Shown here: positions 1-8,813 of the stretch, one piece after another | How positions within the stretch are numbered: position 1 is the first letter of the stretch | How the letters are laid out: each line of letters opens with the position of its first letter | From: Vampirovibrio chlorellavorus | GTDB lineage: Bacteria; Cyanobacteriota; Vampirovibrionia; Vampirovibrionales; Vampirovibrionaceae | Assembly: GCA_003149345.1 (NCBI GenBank) | Contig: QFWI01000011.1 | Location: 1-64,000 of the forward strand | Direction: 5' to 3' | DNA: 64,000 bases | Program-made: the position numbers and the translations under genes | Notes under the pieces: generated by a model | What the model was told of the DNA's origin: nothing | The model's database searches: none | What the model saw: the letters and a program-made list of their open reading frames with translations, nothing else

Positions 1-1664
1 ACAGGTTCACAATTTCCTGATACACGGGAATCATGGCCGTGGTGGGTTTATGCCACTTCAGTACTTCCTCAATGCGGCTTTCCCACGCTTCAGCGTTGGC
101 AATATCCGCCTTACCCAGCTCCACGTATAACCGCAAGGACTCAGCCCGACGATCCGGCTGCCAGGACAAGAACTCGGCGTAAGCGGTCTTGGTCAACACA
201 TCGTCGGGAGACTGCGCCATCAAACTTTTAAACAACGCCTCCACCACAGCGGGTTGGGATTTATCCGTTTTGATAAAATCCAGAAATTCCTTTTGCGCAC
301 CCGACGGATTGGAGAGGGCGGGGTTGGCCAAAGCCTGTTGATAGGCTTTTAAAGCGTCATCAAAACGGTTTTGTTCAGCAAATAAACGCGCCGACCGCAG
401 GGCTACTTCCGGGTCATTCGGGGATTCCGCAGCGGCCTCGGCGTAAAGTTTTTCCACCAAATCCGGTACCGGCATAGCCTCCGGGGACAAGTTCAGCGTG
501 CGCAGGTACTCGGCATACTCCAGTTTTTCACTGGTATTGAGTAACCCGGCTTCATACAGGCGATGAAACCGATCAATCGCTTCCGGCACCCGGAAGAGCC
601 GGGTTAAGGCACGGGCTTGCCGCAACTGCGTATCCTTCGTCCGCTGAGTGGCAGCCGGTAATGTTTGATCCCACTGAAAGGACTCGGCATACAGGCCCAA
701 ATCAAACGCCAGAGATGAGAGAGACTGAATGGTGCCCTCATCATTGGCCAGGGGGGTCTTCGACACATCCCGGACAATGGCCTCGTACAGGGCTTGAGCC
801 TTTTGTTTCTGTCCACTTCCCAGCAAAGCCCGGGCCTGCTGAATGCTTAAACCCGCATTTTGCCGTCCGCCTTCACTTTGTAGCAGCGTGTTATAAATTT
901 TCAGGGCTTCTTCGGGGTGCCCGGTCAGAGAGAGCATTTGCGCGTAATCGGCCATAAATTTTTTGTCATCACGATAAATCGTGGCAATGGGCGCCGCGTA
1001 GCGCAGGGCATCCATGGCGTTGCCCTGCCAGAACAAAGCCTGGGACAACTTTTTAGAAATGCCGGCCTCTCGGGGTTTCAGTTGCGATGCCCGTTGCAGC
1101 AAGGTAATAGCCTCGGCCCGCATGGCCGGATCCCAACTCCACATTTCACCCAGGTTGGACAAGGCTTCCACTTCATTGGGATTCAACTGCAATACTTTCT
1201 GGTAGGCGGCTTTGGCCTTGGTGAAATCGGCGGGTGTGCCCTGCTTTTGATAAGAACGGGCCAGCCATAAAAAGGCTTCTTCGCTTTGTGGGTTTTGGCG
1301 GGTGGCTTGTTCAAACAACGGAATGGCCTTGGCCACAAAGCCCCGGTTATAGTTGGAAATACCCTGCTTTAAAACAGAACTGGCACCCGAAACTTTGGCG
1401 GCTGGCCGACTGGGTGTTTTGGCCAAAGCCAGCAACTGCCCATCCAGAGAAGCCCCATCCAGCCGCTGCTGGTGTGAGTCTCCCAAAGCCAAACCCTGAA
1501 ACTCGATGGCTTCCTGTGGGGCGTCCTCCGACAACGGATTTGAGTCAGCCTGAGGGTAGCGCCATTGGGTGGCACCGGTGATCGTCGCCGGTGTGATGGC
1601 CTGGGCGCTAACGCCAAGACCAATACTCAGGGCCAAGGTTATTCCAACCAATTCTTTTTTCATC
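1..1664 (-). CDS. Secreted TPR-repeat protein, partial (C-terminus beyond window)
   Basis: An open frame runs leftwards from the ATG at 1664 to the window edge without a stop (at least 554 residues). It opens with a short Sec-type signal peptide (MKKELVGITLALSIGLGVSA, then QA), so export is expected. The rest is helical and repetitive in TPR style, for example around residue 100 (PLFEQATRQNPQSEEAFLWL) and repeatedly after it. It lies 206 bp downstream of the cellulose-synthase-like gene on the same strand. This suggests, but does not prove, a BcsC-like role: a periplasmic TPR scaffold for polysaccharide export. Whether an outer-membrane barrel follows cannot be seen. The family call is firm; the role is inferred from position. 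Confidence 0.8.
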
Positions 1665-1819
1665 TTACTCGTCTGTCCCGTTATTCCAGGGGAGGCTTTC
1701 CCCAGTTCGCTGCGCTTGCTAACCGGCCCACTCAGGCCACACCGGTCAGGTCACTGAACACCAAAAAGTGATGACACTCGAATCGTCTTACTGACTTACG
1801 CTTTCATACCTATCTCATC

Positions 1820-1848
1820 ATTATACTTGTTTTTATTATTATTTAGAA
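1820..1848 (-). promoter_or_regulatory. Candidate promoter for the TPR gene
   Basis: On the minus strand a perfect TATAAT lies at 1825-1820, with a poor -35 (TTCTAA, 1848-1843) 17 bp upstream, in a locally AT-rich gap. It would give the TPR gene its own transcript, separate from the synthase gene that ends at 1871. The rest of the 1665-1870 gap holds only a short inverted repeat (TCACT/AGTGA near 1751-1775). Confidence 0.35.
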
Positions 1849-1870
1849 TTTCCTTCACAGGAGGGCCGCC

Positions 1871-4714
1871 TTATTCCGCCATCAGGGTTTTAAAGGCTTT
1901 GCTTTCCGGTGGCTCGTGCAAACGGGCGCTCAGCAGATCCAGCGTTTTCATATCCAGCCCGTCAAAGTAAACCAGGGCCACATGGTTGCCATAGTAAACG
2001 GACACATCAATAACCTCACCGGGATATTTTTCGGTATTCTGGCCATCCCAGGACAACTGAATCCACACTTTTTGACGAATCTGCAAATCGCTTCGCGCCT
2101 TTAAATGCACAATCACACCCAACTCGCTGACCTCTTGCGTCATACCCGCCACGGGCGCCGAACCATCCACCGGAATGAGGGTGCAGTTCATAAATTTGCT
2201 GACCGATGGAGCCACCCGAATCAAGCGTTCTTTAGGGCGATAAATTTGTCGGGCCAGATCCACCCGTTGCTCGTTGGTCAACTGGGAAAATTCCAGTCCC
2301 GCTTTCAACTGGCCGCCGCCCACATCCTCGATCCGACGCACCACGGCGGACAGCTCGCTGATGTCCCCTGATTGCCATTGAATGCGGATGCGCACGGGCT
2401 GCTCCACTTGCAGTTGCGGGCCTTTTTTTAAGTAAACGGAAACACCCGATTCACTGATTTCGTTGGAGAAACCAACCACAAACTGGTTGTTCACATTCAA
2501 AACACAGGACAAGGTGGCCTGGAAACGGGGCGCCCCTCGGCGCAAGGGCGCTTCCACCGCCGAAGTCAAGCGGAATGGGGTCATCATTAATTGCCAGAAG
2601 GATTTAGAGGTGTGCGTGTACACGTAATCATCAGCCCAAATTTCAGCGAAGCCAAACATGTGCCGCACCAGTTTTTGATGCTGCTCCTCAGTGCGATTGA
2701 CCACCTGGAAGCCGACGTAATGGCGGTTGTTCTCATCCACGATGCTGCGCACCACCTGCACGGACAAAATGGTGGTCTCATTGATATCCCAATCCATAAT
2801 TTTAAGTAAAACCGTGCCGGAAAGTGGCACCGGTTCATCAAAGACCACCGCCACACCACTTTCACTAATGTTGGTGGTATAACCCACGGCGATGGAATTA
2901 TCCAGCAATTTCAGCTCACAGCGGATGCGACGGAAAATACGCGGTGTGATCCGAAACTGGGGACGCTCCTGAGCGACATAGATAGCGCCCAGCAATAAAA
3001 CCAGGTTGTACAGGGCCCAGACCAGGTTGGTGTAAATCCCCCCGGCATACTCAGGCGTCTGGATGCCCCGAATAATAGCCATGCCAATCCCCACCACGGT
3101 GAGGGCGGCAATCATAACCTGAGGGAATACAATCCGCCAGTTGAAATTCAGTTTTTCGGTCAGTCCGCCCTTGGGCGTCACCCGAAACTTGGCCCGAGTG
3201 GGCGAAAGGAAAGTCAGGAAGGTGGTCAGGCTGAGGTAAATACAAAAACAGGTTTCATACACCTCCGACCAAAAGCTGTGCCGCACCCCACGGGAAACAA
3301 TGGTATATCCCAACGTGGTGGCTAAAAAGCTGGGCACATAGTAAATCAGCACTTCCACGAAACCGGAGTTCACGGTTTTGTAGCCAAACAACAGAAAGAA
3401 CAACGGGGCCACCATAAAGATGAGACGGGGCAGCCCGTGAAAAAAGTACCAGATACCCGTGAAGTAACACAGCCGTTGGGCCAGGCTAAGGCCCCGGGCG
3501 AATAGCGGGTTTTCCAGACAGTAAATTTGGGTCATGCCACGAGCCCAACGCAACCGCTGCTTGATCACATCGGCAAAACTGTCCTGCGCCATGCCAGCGG
3601 CTAAATCCCGGTTGTAATACAACGACTTCCAGCCTTGCCCATGAATCCGCATACCGGTATGCACGTCCTCGGTAATGGTTTCTACGGCGAACCCGCCCAC
3701 ACTTTGCAAGGCGGCCCGACGGAACAAGGCCCCGCTACCGGCGAAAAAGGCAGCGCCCCAGTAATCGTTGCCCGGCTGAATGACGTGGAAAAACAGATCC
3801 TGCTCGTTGTTAATTTCTTTGGCCGCCAGCAAGTTCCGCTGGAAGGGATCATCGGTAAAAAAGTGCTGGGGCGTTTGCACAAAACCCATGCGCTCATCCA
3901 GGAAAAAGCCCACGGTTTCGTTCAAAAAGTTTTTACAAGGCACGTGATCCGCGTCAAACACCAACACCAACTCACCGGAACTGTAGCCCATGGCGTTGTT
4001 TAAATTACCGGCTTTGGCGTGGGTATTTTCAGCCCGGCTGATGTAGGTCACGTTCAGCTTCTCGGCCAGCTCTTTCATTTCCGGGCGGTTGCCGTCATCG
4101 CACAAGTAAACCGTCTTCTTGGGGTAGTCAATGGCCTGACAACCCACCAGAGATCGATACAAAACGCTGACCGGCTCCCCGTAAGTACAAACCATAATAT
4201 CCACGCTGGGTAACTGATCCGGGGTAAACCGGCTGATGCTGATGGCCTGATGGTCGGTTTGTCCCCACACCTGAAAATAGCCGATGACCATGGCAAAAAA
4301 GGCGGTCAATTCCGCGCCGTAAATCAGGACGGAAATAAAAATGGAGAGCGGAGAACTGAAATCCAGTGTTTCAAAACCCCGCCACAACAGATGGCGAACG
4401 CTGGTTAAGACCGTCAGCAACATAATCCATCGCCGGGCAGCCGGGAAAAAGATGGAGGAAACCACAATGCCCACCACCAGCAAGCAAGACCAAAGCACTT
4501 GCAACATCAAGGGCAGGAAGAGGGATTTTTCCGGGAAAAGCGGACGGGAGAGAACACCCGAATAGGTGGAAGCGTAATCGGCAATGGAAGCGCCGGAGGA
4601 AAAGGCCGCTGACGCTGAATCCTGGGTGGGAATTTGCCAGAACACAAAAAGTACGGCACAAACGCCTACCGCCAAGACGACGAGGGCCAACAGTTTTTTA
4701 AAAGCGCCATTCAT
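1871..4714 (-). CDS. bcsA: Cellulose-synthase-type glycosyltransferase with three PilZ-like domains
   Basis: A 947-residue inner-membrane processive GT2 enzyme expected to polymerise UDP-glucose into beta-glucan across the membrane. All GT2 signatures are present: DDG (206-208), DAD (254-256), TED (348-350) and QRLRW (386-390), inside a BcsA-type set of membrane helices at about 8-26, 66-90, 122-150, 420-580. The C-terminus is unusual. After a normal PilZ (RIFRR at 592, NISESG at 615) come a second PilZ-like unit (RGAPR at 726, EISESG at 752) and a degenerate third (EVSELG at 861). Bacterial BcsA usually has one PilZ, which binds c-di-GMP. The ATG at 4714 is chosen because the membrane segment follows at once; a GTG at 4810 touches its own GGAGG and is unlikely. 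No bcsB is visible. Confidence 0.9.
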   Translation of the reverse strand: MNGAFKKLLALVVLAVGVCAVLFVFWQIPTQDSASAAFSSGASIADYASTYSGVLSRPLFPEKSLFLPLMLQVLWSCLLVVGIVVSSIFFPAARRWIMLLTVLTSVRHLLWRGFETLDFSSPLSIFISVLIYGAELTAFFAMVIGYFQVWGQTDHQAISISRFTPDQLPSVDIMVCTYGEPVSVLYRSLVGCQAIDYPKKTVYLCDDGNRPEMKELAEKLNVTYISRAENTHAKAGNLNNAMGYSSGELVLVFDADHVPCKNFLNETVGFFLDERMGFVQTPQHFFTDDPFQRNLLAAKEINNEQDLFFHVIQPGNDYWGAAFFAGSGALFRRAALQSVGGFAVETITEDVHTGMRIHGQGWKSLYYNRDLAAGMAQDSFADVIKQRLRWARGMTQIYCLENPLFARGLSLAQRLCYFTGIWYFFHGLPRLIFMVAPLFFLLFGYKTVNSGFVEVLIYYVPSFLATTLGYTIVSRGVRHSFWSEVYETCFCIYLSLTTFLTFLSPTRAKFRVTPKGGLTEKLNFNWRIVFPQVMIAALTVVGIGMAIIRGIQTPEYAGGIYTNLVWALYNLVLLLGAIYVAQERPQFRITPRIFRRIRCELKLLDNSIAVGYTTNISESGVAVVFDEPVPLSGTVLLKIMDWDINETTILSVQVVRSIVDENNRHYVGFQVVNRTEEQHQKLVRHMFGFAEIWADDYVYTHTSKSFWQLMMTPFRLTSAVEAPLRRGAPRFQATLSCVLNVNNQFVVGFSNEISESGVSVYLKKGPQLQVEQPVRIRIQWQSGDISELSAVVRRIEDVGGGQLKAGLEFSQLTNEQRVDLARQIYRPKERLIRVAPSVSKFMNCTLIPVDGSAPVAGMTQEVSELGVIVHLKARSDLQIRQKVWIQLSWDGQNTEKYPGEVIDVSVYYGNHVALVYFDGLDMKTLDLLSARLHEPPESKAFKTLMAE

Positions 4715-4881
4715 CAGGACAGGTTTCCTACAACTTCTTCCACCACTCACTAACTCGGTACAATCCGGCCAGCCTAGAGTTATCATCCCTTTGCCGCCAG
4801 AATGAGACACCCTCCAAACGGAGGAGATACAAAAAAGGGGTTCTTAAAAAAAGATAAGGAAGGGAAGCCTTGACTTGAAAA

Positions 4882-5499
4882 CTACACCCAATGCCTGACG
4901 TTCGTCGTCACCCAACCAATGTAGGGCGTTCGCCCCAACAAGACATTCCAGGATAACCAAACGGCCACCAGACCAAAAACACCCAGAAAGACCAGCGGCA
5001 GCATTGGCAAGTATGTTGCCAGACTGGTGGACAAAACCGTTAACCCAACCAACTTGAACAACGGAAGCAACAGTTGCAATGCCGAGTAGGTCAAAAAATA
5101 GGTCAACAGCACAAACGCATTCAAAATAAGGCCGGTTAGGATATGAAACCGAATAAAATAAGGGGCTTCTCGCCCGGAACGCCCAACCAACAGCCAGTAA
5201 GCGCCAGCCATCAACAAAATCAGCATCATCTTCCATTGAAAGGCCAGCAAAAAGACCACCAGCAAAATAACGAGCAACAGACGATTTTGCCGTAAGTAAG
5301 ATTGATACCGAACCCCTTGCCGGACAAAAAACTGATACAACACCCCCAGCAGAATAATGAGCATGAAGCCATTGCCGGAAAAGCCGGTTTGCAGGGTAAT
5401 CATGTATCCCAAAAACAAGAGGAACAGGACGGCAAACAGCTTGAGGCTCCAATCGCCGGATTTTCCGCCGGGAAATTTCAAAACATTAGAAGATTTCAT
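4882..5499 (-). CDS. Hydrophobic membrane protein of unknown function
   Basis: 205 residues, about six membrane helices with short basic loops (for example LLLVILLVVFLLAF and LMLILLMAGAYWLLV-like stretches). I recognise no family. It starts at the ATG at 5499 (MKSSNVLKFPGGKSG); an upstream in-frame ATG at 5526 has no better ribosome site. It lies between the SRPBCC protein and the cellulose-synthase gene, all on the minus strand, so it may act with the polysaccharide export system. A second minus-strand frame (4844-5452) is open across most of it but has the poorer membrane pattern and is taken as a shadow. Confidence 0.6.
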   Translation of the reverse strand: MKSSNVLKFPGGKSGDWSLKLFAVLFLLFLGYMITLQTGFSGNGFMLIILLGVLYQFFVRQGVRYQSYLRQNRLLLVILLVVFLLAFQWKMMLILLMAGAYWLLVGRSGREAPYFIRFHILTGLILNAFVLLTYFLTYSALQLLLPLFKLVGLTVLSTSLATYLPMLPLVFLGVFGLVAVWLSWNVLLGRTPYIGWVTTNVRHWV

Positions 5500-5626
5500 A
5501 ATAATGACCAGCCTGACCCAAAACATCTTGTACAGACAACGTGTGAGACATCCAATCCATCCGATAACCGAAAGCCAAGTTCCCGAAAGCCAATGCCAAG
5601 ATCAAAACACGGCAGGATTTCAGCAT
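5486..5626 (-). CDS. Possible 46-residue secreted or membrane peptide
   Basis: A short minus-strand frame that fills most of the gap between the SRPBCC gene and the membrane-protein gene. It starts MLKSCRVLILALAFG, which looks like a signal peptide or single membrane helix, and its stop overlaps the next gene's start by 14 bp, as in translational coupling. No clear Shine-Dalgarno site precedes it and the tandem repeat lies just upstream, so it may be non-coding. Confidence 0.25.
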   Translation of the reverse strand: MLKSCRVLILALAFGNLAFGYRMDWMSHTLSVQDVLGQAGHYYEIF

Positions 5627-5662
5627 CAAGGTATATTTTTCAAGCAAGGTATATTTTTCAAG
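5627..5662. repeat. Perfect 18-bp tandem duplication
   Basis: CAAGGTATATTTTTCAAG occurs twice back to back (5627-5644 and 5645-5662). The TGA stop of the SRPBCC gene (5658-5660) lies in the right-hand copy, so that copy overlaps the 3' end of the gene and the other follows it. Confidence 0.9.
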
Positions 5663-6293
5663 GCGTGTTTTTATTGATGGACGTTTTGGCATTGTTCATA
5701 AAATTGGGCAAATCGGACTTGACGGCAGCCAGCAATAAACTGCGCGGCACTAAAGGCCCGGGATCCAGCTTCAAGGTGTAGCTCAAAATGGTTTTGGTGC
5801 CATTATCCGCCGGAATGAGCCGCCAGGCACCCTGAATGTCCTTAAAACTGCCGCTGACCCGGTGAAAATTAATCAGGTAAGGGGGAGATAACTCCTGGAG
5901 CAAAATGTAGTTAAATGCCGGAAACAGGCTGGTCATAATGACACTAAAAGAGACATTCTGTTTATTGGCGGTGCGAGAGAGTACTTTCACTCGCTTGACC
6001 TTCCGCTCGGCCTGTAGCAGGGTTTCGGGGTCACTAACCACAGTCCAAACCTTTTCGGGCGGCTTGGGAATCAGTATTTTGGCCTCAACCGAAGGCACCG
6101 TATTGGGTGCCGTGTACTGCTTGACCACCACCTTGCCCTGTTTCAGGGTTTGCCATTCCACAGAGTCCGCGAAAGCTGTGCTACTGACCAGAGAAAGCAA
6201 CACGCCCACCAAACTCAAGCCGACAAACAAACGAGAAACCAACCGTTGATGGAGTGATTGCCGGGACAGCAGCCTAAAAAATGGAATCAACAC
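5658..6293 (-). CDS. Exported SRPBCC (START-like) lipid/ligand-binding protein
   Basis: 211 residues. A hydrophobic N-terminal signal ends near residue 43 (LVSSTAFA, then DSVEW). Residues about 50-200 form a helix-grip SRPBCC fold, recognisable from the entry strand EAKILIPKPPEKVWTVVSDP and the closing region LKLDPGPLVPRSLLLAA. Such polyketide-cyclase/START-like domains hold hydrophobic ligands; the ligand here is unknown. It heads the minus-strand run towards the membrane protein, cellulose synthase and TPR gene, so a periplasmic role near the polysaccharide machinery is possible. It is transcribed divergently from the lytic transglycosylase gene across about 200 bp that include an AT-rich patch (6333-6352). 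Confidence 0.75.
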   Translation of the reverse strand: MLIPFFRLLSRQSLHQRLVSRLFVGLSLVGVLLSLVSSTAFADSVEWQTLKQGKVVVKQYTAPNTVPSVEAKILIPKPPEKVWTVVSDPETLLQAERKVKRVKVLSRTANKQNVSFSVIMTSLFPAFNYILLQELSPPYLINFHRVSGSFKDIQGAWRLIPADNGTKTILSYTLKLDPGPLVPRSLLLAAVKSDLPNFMNNAKTSINKNTP

Positions 6294-6491
6294 TGTGACA
6301 ATCCTCCAAAAGTTTCAGGAAAAGCGTTTTCCGTATTAATATATTATATAACAAGGCCCAAGGCTGACAGTTTCAGGAATCTAAAACGTTTTACGCCAAG
6401 GGCTCTTCTCCTACCTGGACTGCCAGAAGCACTTAGAGTTTCATCCCCCATGTTATCCCCGTTATCCCCGAGTCAGTGCGTTCGCTTATCC

Positions 6492-8714
6492 ATGAATAAA
6501 TTAAAGCCCTTTACAACCGAAAACCTGAAAACCAACACAACGAACAGGCGGAGCCTGTATTCCTTTGTCTTTGCCGGGCTGGGCGTTTTAACGGTACTAC
6601 TGACCTACATATGGTTCACCCGACAAGCCGACTGGCTACCGGAACCTATGCGTGAAGTTTTGCTGCCCCTGAGCGGGGAGCAAAAGATTTTTGTGGCCAC
6701 GGTGGATCTGGATCGAGAAACCGCCCGTTCTCTTTATCGGGATGCTTTAAAGAACCTCCAGGAAAGTAATTACGACAAGGCGCTCTCTCAATTCAAACGG
6801 CTAGAGCCCGTTTACCCGGGGCTTCAGGACTTTTTATGGCTGCACGAGGCGGAAGCCTACGCGGGACAAGGCAACGAATGGGCCGTGCAAAAAAAGCTGA
6901 ACAGCCTGCTGAAAAGTCACGCCCACAGCCCACTTAAAGCGGCAGCAATCTACCGTATTGGGCAATCCCAGTTTCGGGGCAGCGAATGGGACTCAGCCGA
7001 AAAGACGTTTACGACCGTCCGAACGGATTACCCCAAAACCGACTACGCCATTGGCAGCCTGTACTATCTGGGAGCTTTGAAAACCAAAGCTGAGGCCACC
7101 CAAACGGAAGCCGCCGAACTGCTGAAGGACTACCTGAGACAATGCCCAGACTGCAAATTCAGTGGAGAAGCGGCGGATTTACTGGCAAAAATACTGCCAA
7201 GACCGACCAGCGAGGAACATACCCTTATGGGCCTGGCTGCCGCCAACCGCTCCGAGGAACTTGAGAAAACGCTGGCCCACCTCACCCAAGGTCAGCGGCA
7301 GCATACCTGGTTGGCCCTGGGAAAAACCCAATTGCAAGCAGGACAAACCCAGGCTGGCTTGCAAACCCTGATTAACGGCTTACCATTCGCCAAGGAAACC
7401 GATGAAACCCGAGCCGCCATCGACGCTTTACTGGCCCACACAAGCGGCGCCAGCGCGCAAATTGCCTTGCTCAAAACCATACAGGCCAAACTCCCCAGCG
7501 TGGGTGGCGATTACGTCCTCTGGAAGCTGGCTCAACTGGATGAAGCGCAGGGGCTTTCGCTGTATCGGAAAATTGTAAGCCAGTACCAACAGGGGGATTA
7601 CGCCCCGGAAAGTGGCTGGCAACTGCTGTGGCCCTTATTATCCTCCGGGCAGCAGACCCGGTTCATTGAAGAAGGACAAAAGTATCTGGCGCAGTACCCC
7701 TACAGCAAAGCAGCCCCCAAAGTGCTTTTCTGGATGGGTAAGCTCCTGGAAAAAAGCCAGCCCAACGAGGCCACCCAGGCTTATCAACGCCTAACTGAAC
7801 TCTACCCTGCCAACTATTACGCCTTCCGGGCCACCGGTCGGCTGCGGGTTTTGACCCAGAATCGGCCCGATCCGGGCTGGCCCACCCTAAGCAATCGAAG
7901 CGACTACCCCGCTGCCAATACCGATTTAAACAGTCTGGACATCCTGCCCAAGCCCGATGCGTTTGGCTCAGGGCAAACCGGTTGGTACCTGCGGAACGCC
8001 GCCAAGGAACTACAGCGCATTGGGGCCACCGAGGATCTGAAACTGTTAACCACCGAAACCATGGGCACCGTGCCACCGAGCGTGGAGAGCTGGGCCGCCC
8101 AAGCCTCGGGAGACCGGGCCAAGGGACTCAGGGCCATTCGTGACAGCCTGGATCAGCAGGTCAAGGACTCGTTCATTAACAGTGGACGCACCACCATTCA
8201 ACCCGCAGGCACTCGGGATGAACTGAAGCTACTTTACCCGGTCTATTTTGCCGAATTCATCCGGCAAGCCGGGAGCAAAAACCGGTTGGATCCTTTTCTC
8301 ATCCAATCGTTGATGCGGGAAGAGAGCTACTTCAATGAATTCGCCATCAGCACCTCCAACGCCCGGGGCCTGATGCAGCTTTTACCCTCCACCGCCCGAG
8401 AAGTCGCTGGCTGGGAAGGCCTCTCTGGATTTCAGACCACCGACTTGTTCACCCCGGCCATTAATATCCAGTTAGGCTCACGCTATTTATCCCACTTGCA
8501 CGGGCTGTTTAACGGAAACTCCATGCCCGCCGTGGGTGCTTACAATGGCGGCCCCAACGCCATGAAGCGCTGGGTACAAGGCAGCAACGGCTTTAACAAC
8601 GACCCGGACATGTTCGTGGAAAAAATTCCCTATGATCAAAGCCGGGATTATATTAAAAAAGTATTCACCAGTTATTGGAACTACAGTCGTCTCTACAGCC
8701 AACCCGCCATTTAG
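6492..8714 (+). CDS. slt: Membrane-anchored lytic transglycosylase (Slt70-like, GH23)
   Basis: 740 residues. It cleaves the MurNAc-GlcNAc bond of peptidoglycan, making 1,6-anhydro products. An N-terminal membrane anchor (about residues 24-43) is followed by a long helical TPR-like superhelix (to about 580) and a C-terminal SLT domain. The catalytic Glu is in REES (E611), followed by the family motifs GLMQLLPSTA and AYNGGPNAMKRW. This is the layout of Slt70, with an anchor in place of a cleaved signal. The start at 6492 puts the anchor at a normal distance; an in-frame ATG at 6450 is an alternative, and neither has a good ribosome site. It stands alone between the divergent SRPBCC gene and the glucan genes. 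Confidence 0.9.
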   Translation: MNKLKPFTTENLKTNTTNRRSLYSFVFAGLGVLTVLLTYIWFTRQADWLPEPMREVLLPLSGEQKIFVATVDLDRETARSLYRDALKNLQESNYDKALSQFKRLEPVYPGLQDFLWLHEAEAYAGQGNEWAVQKKLNSLLKSHAHSPLKAAAIYRIGQSQFRGSEWDSAEKTFTTVRTDYPKTDYAIGSLYYLGALKTKAEATQTEAAELLKDYLRQCPDCKFSGEAADLLAKILPRPTSEEHTLMGLAAANRSEELEKTLAHLTQGQRQHTWLALGKTQLQAGQTQAGLQTLINGLPFAKETDETRAAIDALLAHTSGASAQIALLKTIQAKLPSVGGDYVLWKLAQLDEAQGLSLYRKIVSQYQQGDYAPESGWQLLWPLLSSGQQTRFIEEGQKYLAQYPYSKAAPKVLFWMGKLLEKSQPNEATQAYQRLTELYPANYYAFRATGRLRVLTQNRPDPGWPTLSNRSDYPAANTDLNSLDILPKPDAFGSGQTGWYLRNAAKELQRIGATEDLKLLTTETMGTVPPSVESWAAQASGDRAKGLRAIRDSLDQQVKDSFINSGRTTIQPAGTRDELKLLYPVYFAEFIRQAGSKNRLDPFLIQSLMREESYFNEFAISTSNARGLMQLLPSTAREVAGWEGLSGFQTTDLFTPAINIQLGSRYLSHLHGLFNGNSMPAVGAYNGGPNAMKRWVQGSNGFNNDPDMFVEKIPYDQSRDYIKKVFTSYWNYSRLYSQPAI

Positions 8715-8813
8715 GCAAAATCGCCCCAATCTAGCTCAGCCGTAATCTCAACTTTGCAAAGCTTGCTTGTATCGTGTAAGATGGGCGGCAATGTTGGTGT
8801 GGATTTCCTGCTT

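Noticed and set aside
4715-4810. N-terminal extension of the cellulose synthase from GTG 4810
   Set aside because: The GGAGG touches the GTG with no spacing, and the added residues are not hydrophobic or conserved-looking.
4844-5452. 202-codon alternative minus-strand frame over the membrane protein
   Set aside because: Overlaps in another frame; the chosen frame has cleaner membrane helices and a better start.
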